Origin: Micropterix aruncella
Taxonomy: Eukaryota; Arthropoda; Insecta; Lepidoptera; Micropterigidae
Assembly: GCA_944548615.1 (NCBI GenBank)
Contig: OX155972.1
Span: 12,761,614-12,825,613, forward strand
DNA length: 64,000 nt
Reading direction: 5' to 3'
Positions 1 to 8,874 of the stretch are shown here, piece by piece (positions within the stretch are counted from its first letter, which is position 1; each line of letters begins with the position of its first letter). The position numbers and the translations under genes are program-made. Below the pieces are notes generated by a model that worked only from the letters and a program-made list of their open reading frames with translations, did no database searches and was not told the DNA's origin.

Positions 1-600
1 AAAGTGGTCGAGACATGACCGCTGTCGTGTAGGCATGTTAATTAAGGATATCATTCCAAATTCTGCAAGCATACAGAGATATTCATTGACTAGATTATTT
101 TGATCGAGAATATTAATATTTATATCTCCTCCAAGAATATATTCAAGGCCTTTGTAGGTTTCTAGAGCATCCGCAAGGGACGCAATAAATGGTTTTATAG
201 GATTTGTAGGGGATCTATAAATGGCAAATACTGTATTTTTATCATTTAAAGTAGCCTTCAGACAATTTGCTGTGGTTATTTTTATTTCTTCAATTTTAAC
301 ATTGTTTTTCTTATTCGAAAAAATGACGACGCCATCGTTTTGATTTTGATTATGTAGAGTGTAATGCATATCATAATTATCAAGTTGTTGAGTGGGAATA
401 TTTTTCTTTATCCAGCATTCTGTCAGGATGATTAAATCAAACTCGGTATCAAGCAAAGTTAGTAGTATGATTAGTTTATCAAAATTTTTGTTGATACTTC
501 TAATATTAAGGTTAAGTATTTTAATACCTTGGTCTTGCAACACCTTTTGGCATTCCCAGGTGGGTAACTGCAGCGTCGCCGGGGAGTAAGGTATTAGGTA
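1..600 (-). mobile_element. LINE ORF2 endonuclease domain, partial (runs off the left edge)
   Basis: Read on the minus strand, one frame stays open from about 650 to base 1. It encodes the amino-terminal apurinic-type endonuclease of a non-LTR retrotransposon, the enzyme that nicks target DNA. Visible landmarks in order are LNLNIRSINKNFDKL (motif I region), LTECWI (catalytic Glu), YRSP, GGDININI (the GDFN block) and PTRQRSCLDHF. The reverse transcriptase would lie beyond the window. The frame opens just after a stop near 655 and no clear start methionine is seen, so the start is undefined. The clade is probably Jockey/CR1-like, by motif spacing only. No stop is seen inside, so this may be part of a long copy. 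Confidence 0.85.
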
Positions 601-610
601 TTCATCGAGG

Positions 611-1327
611 TTAGCCGCGCCTGTAGCAGCAATAAGCGTTGTTAGTTAGAGCGAGTTTTGTCTGTCTTGTGAGACTTTGCAAGACTTTATCCGCAATATT
701 GGTAGCGTATATCATTGTAAAATTATCGGATTTGAAAATAAACAGAGTACAGTACTGGAAAATAATAGTCACTATTACTAAAAATAATAAACATACATAG
801 AGGTTATAATAATTGCAAATAATAGTCAGCATTAAAGTTCCTGAATAGGATAAACACAATAAGAATACAACGAAGTCGCCATTTCGGCAGATAATCGTCA
901 ACATTATGTTTACTAAATATACTAAGAATAATAAACATACACATAGTTTGCCATAAGGGCAAAAATTAGTAAACATTAAAATTAATAAATATAATAAACA
1001 TACAGGTAGGTTATAATATTGGCAAATCATATTCAAAATTAAAAAAATTAAAAGTAATAAATATACAGACATAATGATTATGAATATAGTTAAAATACCA
1101 TAACTTATTTTATAATTGTCGTAAAAGTATGATATGTTATTACAAATTAAGCAGATGTAAATACTACCGGAATTATCGCAAATCGCGTTTAAATAAATAG
1201 TTTTATAATAATTCAATATTAAAAAGTTTGTAAAATATCCCAATATAAATAAAAATGTGAAAACGTCCGACATTATAATAAATATATATATATAAAGGTA
1301 GTGTGTAGTTATAATTAAACTTATCAC
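611..1327 (-). CDS. Hydrophobic ORF with in-frame tandem repeats, unknown
   Basis: A 238-codon open frame immediately upstream of the LINE endonuclease frame on the same strand. It is dominated by Leu, Ile, Tyr, Cys and Phe, and its second half is built from about five imperfect units of 22-24 residues. The units follow the pattern VCLLxLxxL-x-MLTIIC-xYYNL, for example CVCLLFLVYLVNIMLTIIC and YVCLLFLV. Period and frame agree (66-72 bp), so the repeat keeps an open frame. AT-rich repeats often stay open by chance, and the last third (KSDNFTMIYATNIADKVLQ) is not repetitive. It could be a minisatellite in a LINE 5' region or a membrane-like protein. I do not recognise it and doubt it is a real gene. 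Confidence 0.25.
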   Translation of the reverse strand: MISLIITTHYLYIYIFIIMSDVFTFLFILGYFTNFLILNYYKTIYLNAICDNSGSIYICLICNNISYFYDNYKISYGILTIFIIIMSVYLLLLIFLILNMICQYYNLPVCLLYLLILMFTNFCPYGKLCVCLLFLVYLVNIMLTIICRNGDFVVFLLCLSYSGTLMLTIICNYYNLYVCLLFLVIVTIIFQYCTLFIFKSDNFTMIYATNIADKVLQSLTRQTKLALTNNAYCCYRRG

Positions 1328-1817
1328 AGTTAAACAGTCTTTCGAAAGTAAAGTCTAAAACCAGTCTTTCGAAAGTCGTCTAATAAATGTTACAAATTTT
1401 AAAATATAGGTATTTTAAGAATACTACAACGGAACTAAAAATATAATTAAGTATTACGTCTACTCGACTATTATAAGTAAATTTATTTTATAATAAATAT
1501 AAGTTATAACTAAAATACCTATAGGTATTTCAAGAAACTAACAACAAAATTAGATAGTCCTTTGTTATTATAAGTCTATCCGATTAATTAGACGGTTAGA
1601 TATAGAATATTTGCTATTTTTAGTATTAAAACTCAATTTATTATATAATTTTAATAAAAAAAAATTTTGGTAATTTGGTCATTATAAAATACTGCTTTAA
1701 CTCAATAACTTTTAATATTTAAATTACAGTAATTACAATAATTATGACAATAATAACAGTAATTATTAATTATAAGAATTAATAATTACAATAATAATAA
1801 TAATTACAAAAACTAAA
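1328..1817. other. AT-rich intergenic stretch
   Basis: It contains a short direct repeat of CAGTCTTTCGAAAGT at about 1333 and 1361, then long runs of A/T with degenerate 'aataatt' repeats. No coding signal is seen. Confidence 0.6.
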
Positions 1818-1921
1818 GGATGGCGCAGAGCCAACTGACATGTTTCAACTAGTCGTATATTATATACGAAAGCGGGGAAAAAATAAGTAAAAGTAATACG
1901 CTACCAATTACTTCAAATTGA

Positions 1922-2545
1922 TGCGCCCGCTGATGCGTAAAAGATACACCCACTTGGGTGGTCATTACCTCCAACCTGAGGAGGTAAAACAATCTGGCGC
2001 CAAAATGCTGCTGCGGTTCTTATATGACACAAAGCTTTTTGTTATTTTTTTTTATTTGTTGAGTGGAGCTTTTCTAAGGTCTTTAAGAACCTTGTAACAC
2101 TGCGACCATTGCTGATCTATTGTGTTCGCCACCTATTATAGTTCTGCGCTAAGCCTTGTGTCATTTAAGAACCGCAGCAGGCTTTTGGCGCCAGATTGTT
2201 TCACCTCCTCAGGTTGGAGGTAGTGACCACCCAAGTGGGTGTATCTTTTACGCATCAGCGGGCCACACTCGCACATGAGGTGCTGGGGAGTTTCCTCTGC
2301 CCCTTGGCAGAACCTGCACATTTTTGTGTCTCTGAGCTTGAGGTTGAATATGTGTTTGTTCAGTCCACAATGCCCCGTGAGCGCGCTCACCAGTATGCGT
2401 AGATTGTTCCTATTTAGCGAAGCGACACGAGGCTTAGCGCAGAACTATAGTAGGTGGCGAACACAATAGATCAGCAAAGGTCACAGTGTTACAAGGCTCA
2501 TAAAGACCTTAGAAAAGCCCCACTCAACAAATAAAATAAAAAAAT
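1922..2545 (+). mobile_element. LINE 3' end, split by a copy of itself
   Basis: The plus-strand pieces 1922-2036 and about 2416-2545 are contiguous parts of one LINE 3' end: the coding tail (RKRYTHLGGHYLQPEEVKQSGAK) and then the 3' UTR ending in an A-rich run near 2545. They are separated by a minus-strand copy of the same family (2040-2406). The sequence GACACAAAGCTT at the left break and GACACGAGGCTT at the right break may be an old target duplication (10 of 12 bases match). Confidence 0.6.
2040..2406 (-). mobile_element. Nested 5'-truncated LINE 3' end (CCHC tail)
   Basis: On the minus strand, 84 codons from 2390 to 2136 encode the carboxy-terminal zinc knuckle of a LINE reverse transcriptase. 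The residues LTGHCGLNKHIFNLKLRD lead into CRFCQGAEETPQHLMCEC, a C-x2-C-x8-H-x4-C arrangement. The open frame continues upstream (RNNLRILVSALTG) to the truncation near 2406. After the stop comes a ~95-bp 3' UTR ending in an A-rich tail at about 2041-2055. This context (GHC..LN.H, then CCHC) is typical of RNase-H-bearing LINEs of the R1/LOA/I group. The copy is far too short to be active. Confidence 0.75.
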
Positions 2546-3244
2546 ATATACTTCAAATTTCTTCACCCAAGCCAATATGATATTACAAGAAGGTGTCTGA
2601 CCATGTCGACTAATATTGAACTGTCTTCGATAGACATGCTGCACTTCCATGACAGATAGGAATAATTTGAATTGTAATAACTACGAACACAGGTAAAAGG
2701 TGCTTGCAGTTTCTAACGCTCCATTGCGACTGATATACAGCAGCGGCGCAATTAATGAAATGACGTCTTCGCCTCTACAATTCCTCTCCCGTTAATCTCA
2801 ACAAGCTATCGCGGCGGTGCAGAAGTAACATTTGAAATGTTTCAGTTGGCTCTGCTCCACCTCTTTACGATTTTTCTTAAATATACAAGCTGCCATAGAA
2901 AATAACCATCTTACTTGCGTGTTCTAATATTGATTCAGTATGCATGCGCATAATAGCCCTGTTAAAAGCTGAAGTTTTCCTTTGTGTGGTTCTTGCTGCT
3001 TCCTGGAAAAATACGTCGGGCATTCTAGCTCGTTGGTAGTTATCGGGCACATATAAACACATTTCTTCTAGTATTGCAGGATTGTCTATTTGGTATTTAA
3101 CCTAACCTCCGCCGAGCCAAGATATCTAGAGCAACTACACCCAAAATTATTTTTCTGATATAAATCTGTGGGTACTCAGGGTGCTAACCATATTCTTTAT
3201 GATACAGGTGCCTAATAAATTTCTTCATGACTTGTCTAACTGGG
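2546..3244. other. No recognised gene
   Basis: Moderately AT-rich DNA. The right arm of the inverted-repeat block lies at 2832-2861. A 61-codon minus frame (3062-2877) has no recognisable content. Confidence 0.5.
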
Positions 3245-3445
3245 TCATATATGAAATCGAAGACTATCGCGGTTGTTTGACATTTTAAATAGGATAAAAA
3301 TGAATTTACCTCGTGAAGTTTGTAGGTCTGACGTTTCGGCGACGTTGCAACCACCGTTGTCTAGAGTAGACTGCAAAGTCGGGTGCAAACGTCGGGTGTT
3401 ACAAACTTCGGTAAATTTGTTTTTATCGTATTTATAATGGGTCAT
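3245..3445 (-). mobile_element. Penelope-like element 3' region, foldback
   Basis: The minus strand carries the same tail sequence as the coding PLE fragment at 8,138-8,607: a stem-loop region ending CGAAACGTC, then 'acaaacttcacgaggtaaatt' and 'tatcctattt'. A second, inverted version of that tail lies at about 3385-3440, so 3290-3440 can fold back on itself (roughly 75% matching arms). No coding part is present. PLE ends often occur as inverted or partly tandem copies. Confidence 0.6.
3325..3370 (-). ncRNA. Hammerhead-ribozyme-like motif in PLE tail (degenerate)
   Basis: On the minus strand CUAGACA is followed by a GGUGGU...GCC stem and then GAAACGUC. The second block fits the hammerhead GAAA plus a minimal palindromic stem III (ACGU) and cleavage C. 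The first block departs from CUGANGA at two places, so activity is unlikely in this copy. Confidence 0.3.
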
Positions 3446-3651
3446 GTATATTTATTCGTGTGCTTTCCAAATAATAAAATTTGCTTCTAGTTTAATTCTA
3501 TAGTGTATTAGACAGCATATGTATTGGTTGGGTATATTAGAATTATGCAAAATATCTTAACACGAAACTAAGCGTTTTAGGGATTATTTTGTAATTTCAT
3601 CAATTGGTGAGTAACGGTTATTTTCTGGTTAAAATAGACCAATAGTTTTTC
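3446..3651. other. Short AT-rich spacer
   Basis: Spacer between the PLE tail and the next LINE fragment; nothing recognised. Confidence 0.4.
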
Positions 3652-4195
3652 ATGATATTCTTTCTTTCGAGCTTATGTCCGCAAATCTCTACTCTCTATC
3701 GGATAACGAATGCTTTACAAAATATGTCAATAGAGGTTGTTATAAATGTCTACAAGGCATATGTCAGACCTATTCTTGAGTATGGCTATCACCTCTGGAA
3801 CCACTACTCGTGCAAATATGTGCATATCCTGGAAAAGGCGCAGCGAAGGGCAACCGAAATTCCAGTAGGCCTGAAGAATAGAAATTATAAAGATCACTTG
3901 GAATTACTTTCATTGACTGTACACCCTGAAACAAAGAAGACAACATGGGGACCTGTTTGAGACATAAATTGCTCTCAAATTATTATGATGTACCTGGGCT
4001 AAAATATATTTACAAATTCATCGTCAACACAAATATTCACGGTGAGAGCAAAAAACTCAAACATGCACAATTTAAATCTAATCCTCCTAAGAACGTTCTT
4101 CAAAATACAGTTGTGGACATGTAGAATAAACCACAATTTAAAGTGATTAGTGCAAGCACGTGTCAATCTATTTAAAAACAGACTCGAATTGTAAC
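3652..4195 (+). mobile_element. LINE reverse transcriptase C-terminal fragment
   Basis: A 102-codon frame reads through the thumb and connector region of a CR1/Jockey-type LINE: LYRITNALQNMS, then VINVYKAYVRPILEYGYHLWN, then HILEKAQRRATEIPVGL. Coding similarity continues after the stop at 3960 in another frame (about 3955-4190, ending near KYIYKFIVNTNIHGESK and NVLQNTVVDMW), so a frameshift has broken it. The palm domain with the catalytic aspartates is absent: the copy is 5' truncated. Not functional. Confidence 0.75.
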
Positions 4196-4380
4196 TAAAA
4201 ACTTGTTATTATTGTTTATTTATAGCTTTACCATATCTGATCTTGATATGTCATCAAAGCAGCCTGACAAGAATAAATATTAATAATCAATGTGCGTGCA
4301 TGCGTGAGTAACTAATAATAGAATATTTGCTCATGTCAGATTAAACGCTAATTTGTTCATATGTCTCCACTTAATGATAA
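4196..4380. other. AT-rich spacer, probable LINE 3' UTR remnant
   Basis: Follows the LINE fragment; no clear tail or target duplication was found. Confidence 0.35.
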
Positions 4381-4937
4381 TGGGCCCGATTGCGTTTCTT
4401 TGTGAACTAAAACTAAAATTAGTCCAAGCGAACGAGATAGAGCAATACGTCAGAGCGAAATATGAAACGAACGATCGCTGATAAATACTACCTGCCGAAA
4501 TTATACTCACTCGTCCGACTAAATTCGAGCATATTTCGTGGAGTGTAAGATTTGCAAAACCTTGGCGGGCAGTTGATCCTTCAGGCCTCGGCCCCTCAGC
4601 TGATTAACAAGTTGATGTCCCAAAAAATGTTAATAAAAAAATTGAATTATGACACTGTCTCACCAAAACATTCATTACTGCCAAACCACTGTAGCCATAA
4701 ATAAAATAAAACATATTAACATAATAAAACATAATAAAATAATACAAATTAAATTCAAATAAAATTAAAACGGGGCCGGCCCGCTGAATCGTGCTGTGGC
4801 CGATATCGGCCAATTGGGGCTCTAGGGGTGCGAAAAAGTGACAACCGGTCATCTCACTCCGCTCTAGCGTATTGACCTGTCTGGTTCACACGGACTAATT
4901 TCCGATTTTAGTTCACGAAGAAACGCAATCGAGCTCA
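4381..4937. mobile_element. MITE family M1, copy 1 (with internal insertion)
   Basis: Begins TGGGCCCGATTGCGTTTC and ends with the inverted GAAACGCAATCGAGCTCA. The terminal inverted repeats run about 75 bp with mismatches (…TGAACTAAAA…TTAGTCC…). It matches copy 2 except for about 205 extra bases between 4629 and 4830. That extra sequence holds an AT-rich tract and a GATATCGGCC palindrome region. There is no coding capacity. The autonomous partner is not in the window. Confidence 0.75.
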
Positions 4938-4938
4938 T

Positions 4939-5289
4939 TGGGCCCGATTGCGTTTCTTTGTGAACTAAAACTAAAATTAGTCCAAGCGAACGAGACAGAG
5001 CAATACGTCAGAGCGAAATATGAAACGAACGATCGCCGATAAATACTACCCGCCGAAATTATACTCACTCGTCCGACTAAATTCGAGCATATTTCGTGCA
5101 GTGTAAGATTTGCAAAACCTTGGCGGGCAGTTGATCCTTCAGGCCTCGGCCCCTCAGCTGATTTGATTAACAAGTTGATGTCCCAAAAAATGACAACCGG
5201 TCATCTCACTCCGCTCTAGCGTATTGACCTGTCTGGTTCACACGGACTAATTTCCGATTTTAGTTCACGAAGAAACGCAATCGAGCTCA
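4939..5289. mobile_element. MITE family M1, copy 2
   Basis: Same TIRs as copy 1 and directly abuts it, with one or two T residues between. About 350 bp long. The minus-strand frames inside are incidental. Confidence 0.8.
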
Positions 5290-5290
5290 T

Positions 5291-5591
5291 TGGGCCCGAT
5301 TGCGTTTCTTTGTGAACTAAAACTAAAATTAGTCCAAGCGAACGAGACAGAGCAATACGTTAGAGCGGAATATGAAACGAACGATCGTCGATAAATACTA
5401 CCTACCGAACTTATACCCGTCCGAATAAATTCGAGCATATTTCGTCCGGTGTAAGATTTGACCTTGGCGGGCAGTTTTAATGCGAAAAAGTGACAACCGG
5501 TCATCTCACACTCCGCTCTAGCGTATTGCCCTGTCTCGTTCACACGGACTAATTTCCGAATTTAGTTCACGAAGAAACGCAATCGAGCCCA
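5291..5591. mobile_element. MITE family M1, copy 3
   Basis: Third head-to-tail copy, about 300 bp, ending CGCAATCGAGCCCA followed by 'ttat'. It differs from copy 2 by a deletion around 5465-5480. Outer flanks are 'gataa' on the left of copy 1 and 'ttatc' on the right of copy 3. A fourth copy lies at about 26,095-26,350. Confidence 0.8.
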
Positions 5592-5890
5592 TTATCTACA
5601 TTATTTTATATTCTGTTACAATTAAATACGCTTTGATAAATAATTTAATATCGTCTGCGATCATTTAGCGTTCTCTTCTAATCAAAAATAAAGCTGGCCT
5701 TAAGTTAGACCATTGAGAGACTCCATATAGGGTAGTAAATTTATTGGGACCGTAGGAATGGTAACGGACGTATTAAATTTTCTATTATTTCATTTTGGTA
5801 ACGTGGAAAAAAACATTAAAGTCTGTTTGAATAAATTAATTGTAATATATATTTTTTAAAACAAGCTTTTATTAAAATGCTCTGAAAATA
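5592..5890. other. AT-rich, no gene recognised
   Basis: No coding or repeat signal stands out in this stretch. Confidence 0.4.
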
Positions 5891-5894
5891 AGAA

Positions 5895-6125
5895 AATGGC
5901 GCAGCAGCTGTGTTATGGCGAAACTTAGAACGAGCTATGTTATAAGCTATACATAATTTCGTGTCTGTGCTGTTGACCGTTGAGGAGCTTTCTCGTTGGA
6001 AGCCAACCCTTGGTGCAGCAGCCCTGTCACGGTGAAACTTAGAACGGGCTATCATAATTGAATGGGTGTACAAAATTTCGTGTCTGTGCTTTTGACCGTT
6101 GAGGGATCCCCTCGTCGGTAGCCAA
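5895..6125. repeat. Two tandem ~115-bp units
   Basis: The unit GGCGAAACTTAGAACGAGCT...AATTTCGTGTCTGTGCT...GACCGTTGAGG occurs at about 5,897-6,013 and again at about 6,014-6,120 with roughly 85% identity. The minus strand stays open across both (IARSKFHRDRAAAP / IARSKFRHNTAAAP), which reflects the repeat rather than a known protein. Confidence 0.6.
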
Positions 6126-6284
6126 TCCTGGTTCATGCTTAACATACAAATGCATTGTCAATGAAACTGAATCAACACGTAAAATTTAAACTGTATATGG
6201 TATGTGGAAGTGGTTATAATTCAGCTTGCAAGAATGCCCTAAAAAAGTGACAAATATTGCAACGTAAATGAAAGCTTAAAAAAA

Positions 6285-6390
6285 CTGGTGAGGCCCATCT
6301 TATAGAGCAAAATGTCGTTGTCAACACTGTCGAATGCTTTGGAAATATCAAGATATACAGCGTCCACCTCCTGCCGGAATCAAGATATTT
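6285..6390 (-). mobile_element. LINE RT fragment, motif A
   Basis: On the minus strand a short frame reads EVDAVYLDISKAFDSVDND then ILLYKMGL. This is the palm motif A of a LINE reverse transcriptase, with the catalytic Asp in LDISKAFD. Only about 35 codons are recognisable, so it is an old fragment. Confidence 0.7.
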
Positions 6391-6824
6391 CGAAAGTAAT
6401 CAAGAGATTTAGTTTATTTGAGTAATGTTGGACAGTATATTAATATTAGTTTTCTAGAACAACCCTTGAGTTATTCACGGGCGTGTTAGGAGGTTCATTC
6501 AATTCATGTAGCATTCTTATCAATTTAAAGTAACCGTTTCTCAACCGAACCAACTGCAAAACGAAACATTTCTCCTCGTAATTTCCTCGTTCATCGCTTA
6601 GCGGCATATACGAGGGTGTAATATCTCAAAGATTGCTGCATAGCAGTGGAAGTTTTCGAGTTTAAGTTTCGCTAGCACCAACTCTTGGCGTTAAATCTTC
6701 AAACTTTGGCGACCATTTTCTTATCCATTCACCGTCACTAACTCGCCGTGACATTTTATGCACTGATTTTTATACTTTCCCATATTTATTTATTTATTTA
6801 TTTCCCAAAACATAATTAACCTTA
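6391..6824. other. No gene recognised; (TTTA)n run at 6785-6803
   Basis: Low-complexity tail-like sequence just before the hairpin at 6825; possibly the A-rich end of a minus-strand LINE. Confidence 0.35.
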
Positions 6825-6870
6825 CAGATGGTTCCAAATCGTTAATTCAATTAACGATTGGAACCATCTG
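6825..6870. repeat. Near-perfect 22-bp inverted repeat (hairpin)
   Basis: CAGATGGTTCCAAATCGTTAA is followed at once by its inverse, TTAACGATTGGAACCATCTG. One extra A in the left arm is the only difference, and there is almost no loop. It looks like a snap-back duplication. Confidence 0.75.
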
Positions 6871-7004
6871 GTTAATTCAATCCAAATCTAGGCTATTATT
6901 CTAAGTTATAATGGACTAATATTATAATTCTACTGTTAATAATATTATTATTACTCTACTCCATTACTATTACTATCATTATTATTCTAATATATAGACT
7001 ACTA

Positions 7005-7222
7005 GCTGCGCCCAGCGGTTTCACCCGCGTGGTGATGGAAAATTGTGATAATGATGACAGAAAACCATATATCTTTATAAATTATAGCCTATGTGTTATT
7101 CTGATGTGTAAGCTATATTATTGTAAAGTTTCGTCAAAATACATTCAGTAGTTTTTGCGTGAAAGAGTAACAAACATCCATACATACATACAAACTTTCG
7201 CGTTTATAATATTAGTAGGATT
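7005..7222 (+). mobile_element. Short dispersed lepidopteran repeat (Lep1/MINE-like or RTE-tail type)
   Basis: Starts CTAGCTGCGCCCAGCGGTTTC with an ACCCGCGT continuation. It ends with a CATACATACATACAAACTTTC microsatellite and TTTATAATATTAGTAGGAT. These two ends are a familiar pair in lepidopteran introns and intergenic DNA. I cannot decide from one copy whether it is a Helitron-like Lep1 element or the tail of an RTE-type LINE/SINE. Confidence 0.6.
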
Positions 7223-7486
7223 ATTCAAGACAGAGCAAACGAGACAGAGAAATACGTTAGAGCCTAATATTAAGCGATGATACTTAAACATATTTAATGA
7301 TTATCTAATCTTTCTTATTATACTAGTTACTACTTTTTAACAAGTTTAGCACTTCATACTACATATTTATCTTATTACTTGATTGCTAAGAAATGCCATT
7401 ACCGTACTTTGCAGTTGTGCTAAGTTCACCGTCCAAATATCCATATCTGGCTCAGCCGAACATACATAGTGCATTTAGGGTACGAA
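7223..7486. other. M1-like scrap and AT-rich DNA
   Basis: 'aacgagacagagaaatacgt' at about 7239-7258 resembles the subterminal part of MITE M1. The rest is not recognised. Confidence 0.35.
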
Positions 7487-8137
7487 GTCAGTGGTCTGCT
7501 AGTAGCCTGGTACTGCTTACCAGTCCATGCAGGACACTGACTTTTAAGTTGGGCAGATCGCTGGCTTCGAGAAAGACTCATCCCAGTAAACTGTGTCTTT
7601 TTGCGGCGAGGCCTGGGCATCGACCAACAATGTGTATGCTGTCTTCAGGTTCTTCGCCACATATTCGGCAGTCCTTGCTCTCGGTCAAGCCAAGGTTGAA
7701 TAGATGTGCTCTAAGAGTCGTGTGTCCCGTGGGGAGACCAATAGTGGTTCTAAGGTTCTTCTTGCTCACGTAATGTAGGGTCTTGGATTTCTTTTGGTAG
7801 TTGTTGCTCCATCATGGCTTTTGCCTGGCGACATCCTTGGCTCTGTTTCCAGGATGCCCAATGCTCCTGCTCCAAGCAGTCCCTGATGATTTTCTTACCT
7901 AAAGCGAAGGAGACCCCAACAACTGGTTCCACTGGGCATTTCAGTGTGTCCAGTTTTTCTAGTCTATCGGCCTCTTCATTGCCGGGTGTGCGTTGATGGC
8001 CCGGTATCCATATTAAGGTGATTTTGTTGGTTTTTTCCAATTTGTTGAGCTCTTGCATGCAGTCCCAGACCACAAAAGATTCTGTGGTGGCTTAAGCCAG
8101 AGCGTCCAACGTTGCTCTGCTGTCAGAGCAGATGAAG
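7487..8137 (-). mobile_element. LINE with RNase H, 5'-truncated copy A (LOA/I-like)
   Basis: The minus strand encodes the end of an RNase H domain (ITLIWIPGHQRTPGNEEADR) followed by LRTTIGLPTGHTTLRAHLFN and a zinc knuckle CRICGEEPEDSIHIVGRCP. It is the same family as 41,713-43,784; that copy reads GHQGIPGNEEAERLAK at the same place. Here frameshifts separate the RNase H part (8073-7750) from the knuckle (7769-7578). Homology to copy B begins near 8,137 and stops at 7,487, and the two 3' ends differ beyond that. RNase H in LINEs removes RNA from the cDNA hybrid. Not functional. Confidence 0.8.
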
Positions 8138-8607
8138 ATTTTTCTAAATAGGATAGAAAACGAATTTATCAAGTGAAATTTTTAGCACCCGACGTTTCGG
8201 TGATGTTGCAGTCGCCGCTGTTCAGGGTAGACAGAAGAGCTGTCAATCCGTTGTTTTGCGGGTAGGCCGAATACCGCTGCCGCCACTGCGTAGGTCATAA
8301 CGGTGGTGGGGGGCCGGGCTCGGAGCGCGCGAATTATGAAAATCCGTCTTGCACTCAACACTCACTGTATCCTGTCTTACGTCTTTGCGTTCGGCGTTCG
8401 GCGGCGGGAACATTTTAAGAAGAGGTTTCCACGTAGAAGAGAGTTTGTAACCGTCGTCTCTATTGAAGTTCGGGGTTCTTCTTATTTCAATGGCTTCCCG
8501 GATCATGTGAGGAAAGTAGAATTGTTCCTTGGTTAGCACAATGGGATTTTGAAACTGCATCCAGTGGTTACTTCCGCTATCCAATATATGTTCGCAGATC
8601 GCCGATT
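8138..8607 (-). mobile_element. Penelope-like element, endonuclease C-terminus and 3' UTR
   Basis: From about 8,605 down to 8,243 the minus strand encodes VKSAICEHILDSGSNHW, then IREAIEIRRTPNFNRDDGYKL and SSTWKPLL. That is the carboxy end of the GIY-YIG endonuclease of Penelope-like retroelements, whose hallmarks are a K-S-A/H..H..D block followed by 'EAIEI...NFNRDDG..L...W'. The GIY-YIG start and the reverse transcriptase are missing. A stop at 8,243 is followed by a ~100-bp 3' UTR with a hammerhead-like stem-loop, ending 'tatcctattta' next to the LINE truncation at 8,137. It faces a second copy that starts near 8,600 on the other strand. Confidence 0.75.
8185..8230 (-). ncRNA. Hammerhead-ribozyme-like motif in PLE 3' UTR
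   Basis: On the minus strand CUGAACA is followed by a stem (GGCGAC...AUCACC region) and GAAACGUC. This matches the hammerhead core CUGANGA...GAAA...UC except for C in place of the conserved G8. Stem III would be the loop-less palindrome ACGU, as in minimal, dimer-acting hammerheads reported from PLEs. Confidence 0.4.
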
Positions 8608-8646
8608 TGACTACCCGTAAAACGACGGTTGACAGCTCTTCAGTCT
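8600..8646 (+). mobile_element. Left part of a second PLE tail, interrupted by element S
   Basis: 'ctacccgtaaaacgacggtt' and 'gacagctcttcagtct' match the minus-strand PLE UTR at 8,220-8,265. The PLE sequence resumes at 10,900 after a 2,253-bp insertion. AGCTCTTCAGTCT at 8,634-8,646 is repeated at 10,900-10,912. Confidence 0.7.
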
Positions 8647-8874
8647 GGAGTCAATGGGCCCTTGCTGAGTTGGCCACGAAGACCCATTCTGTTCAGGGTT
8701 GGTCACACTCACGGGTCAACACTTATCCGACGGCCTCCACGCATGAAGTGCGAGCCTGGGTAGGACTCTGGCCTTATGGTTAGTTTTCCCTGGGAATCAA
8801 CCTTCTGGCGCTCCTGGACGGTCTGCGCACCGTGCGGCGTAAGCCAATCGACTGTGCACTCTCTGACTAACAGT

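Larger units (their letters stand above)
1818..2861. mobile_element. Block bounded by ~30-bp inverted repeats, containing nested LINE ends
   Basis: The left edge (1818-1848) contains GCAGAGCCAACTGA followed by a TTTCAA-like tail. The same sequence is found inverted at 2832-2861 (TTTCAGTTGGCTCTGC). The ~30-bp arms match with a few mismatches, as in an old TIR or foldback element. The interior is mostly foreign: 1922-2545 is LINE sequence. No transposase is visible, and the flanking duplication is not clear. Confidence 0.45.

Noticed and set aside
4913..5543. Minus ORFs containing YRRSFVSYFALTYCSVSFAW
   Set aside because: They repeat because the M1 MITE is repeated; no coding selection is evident.
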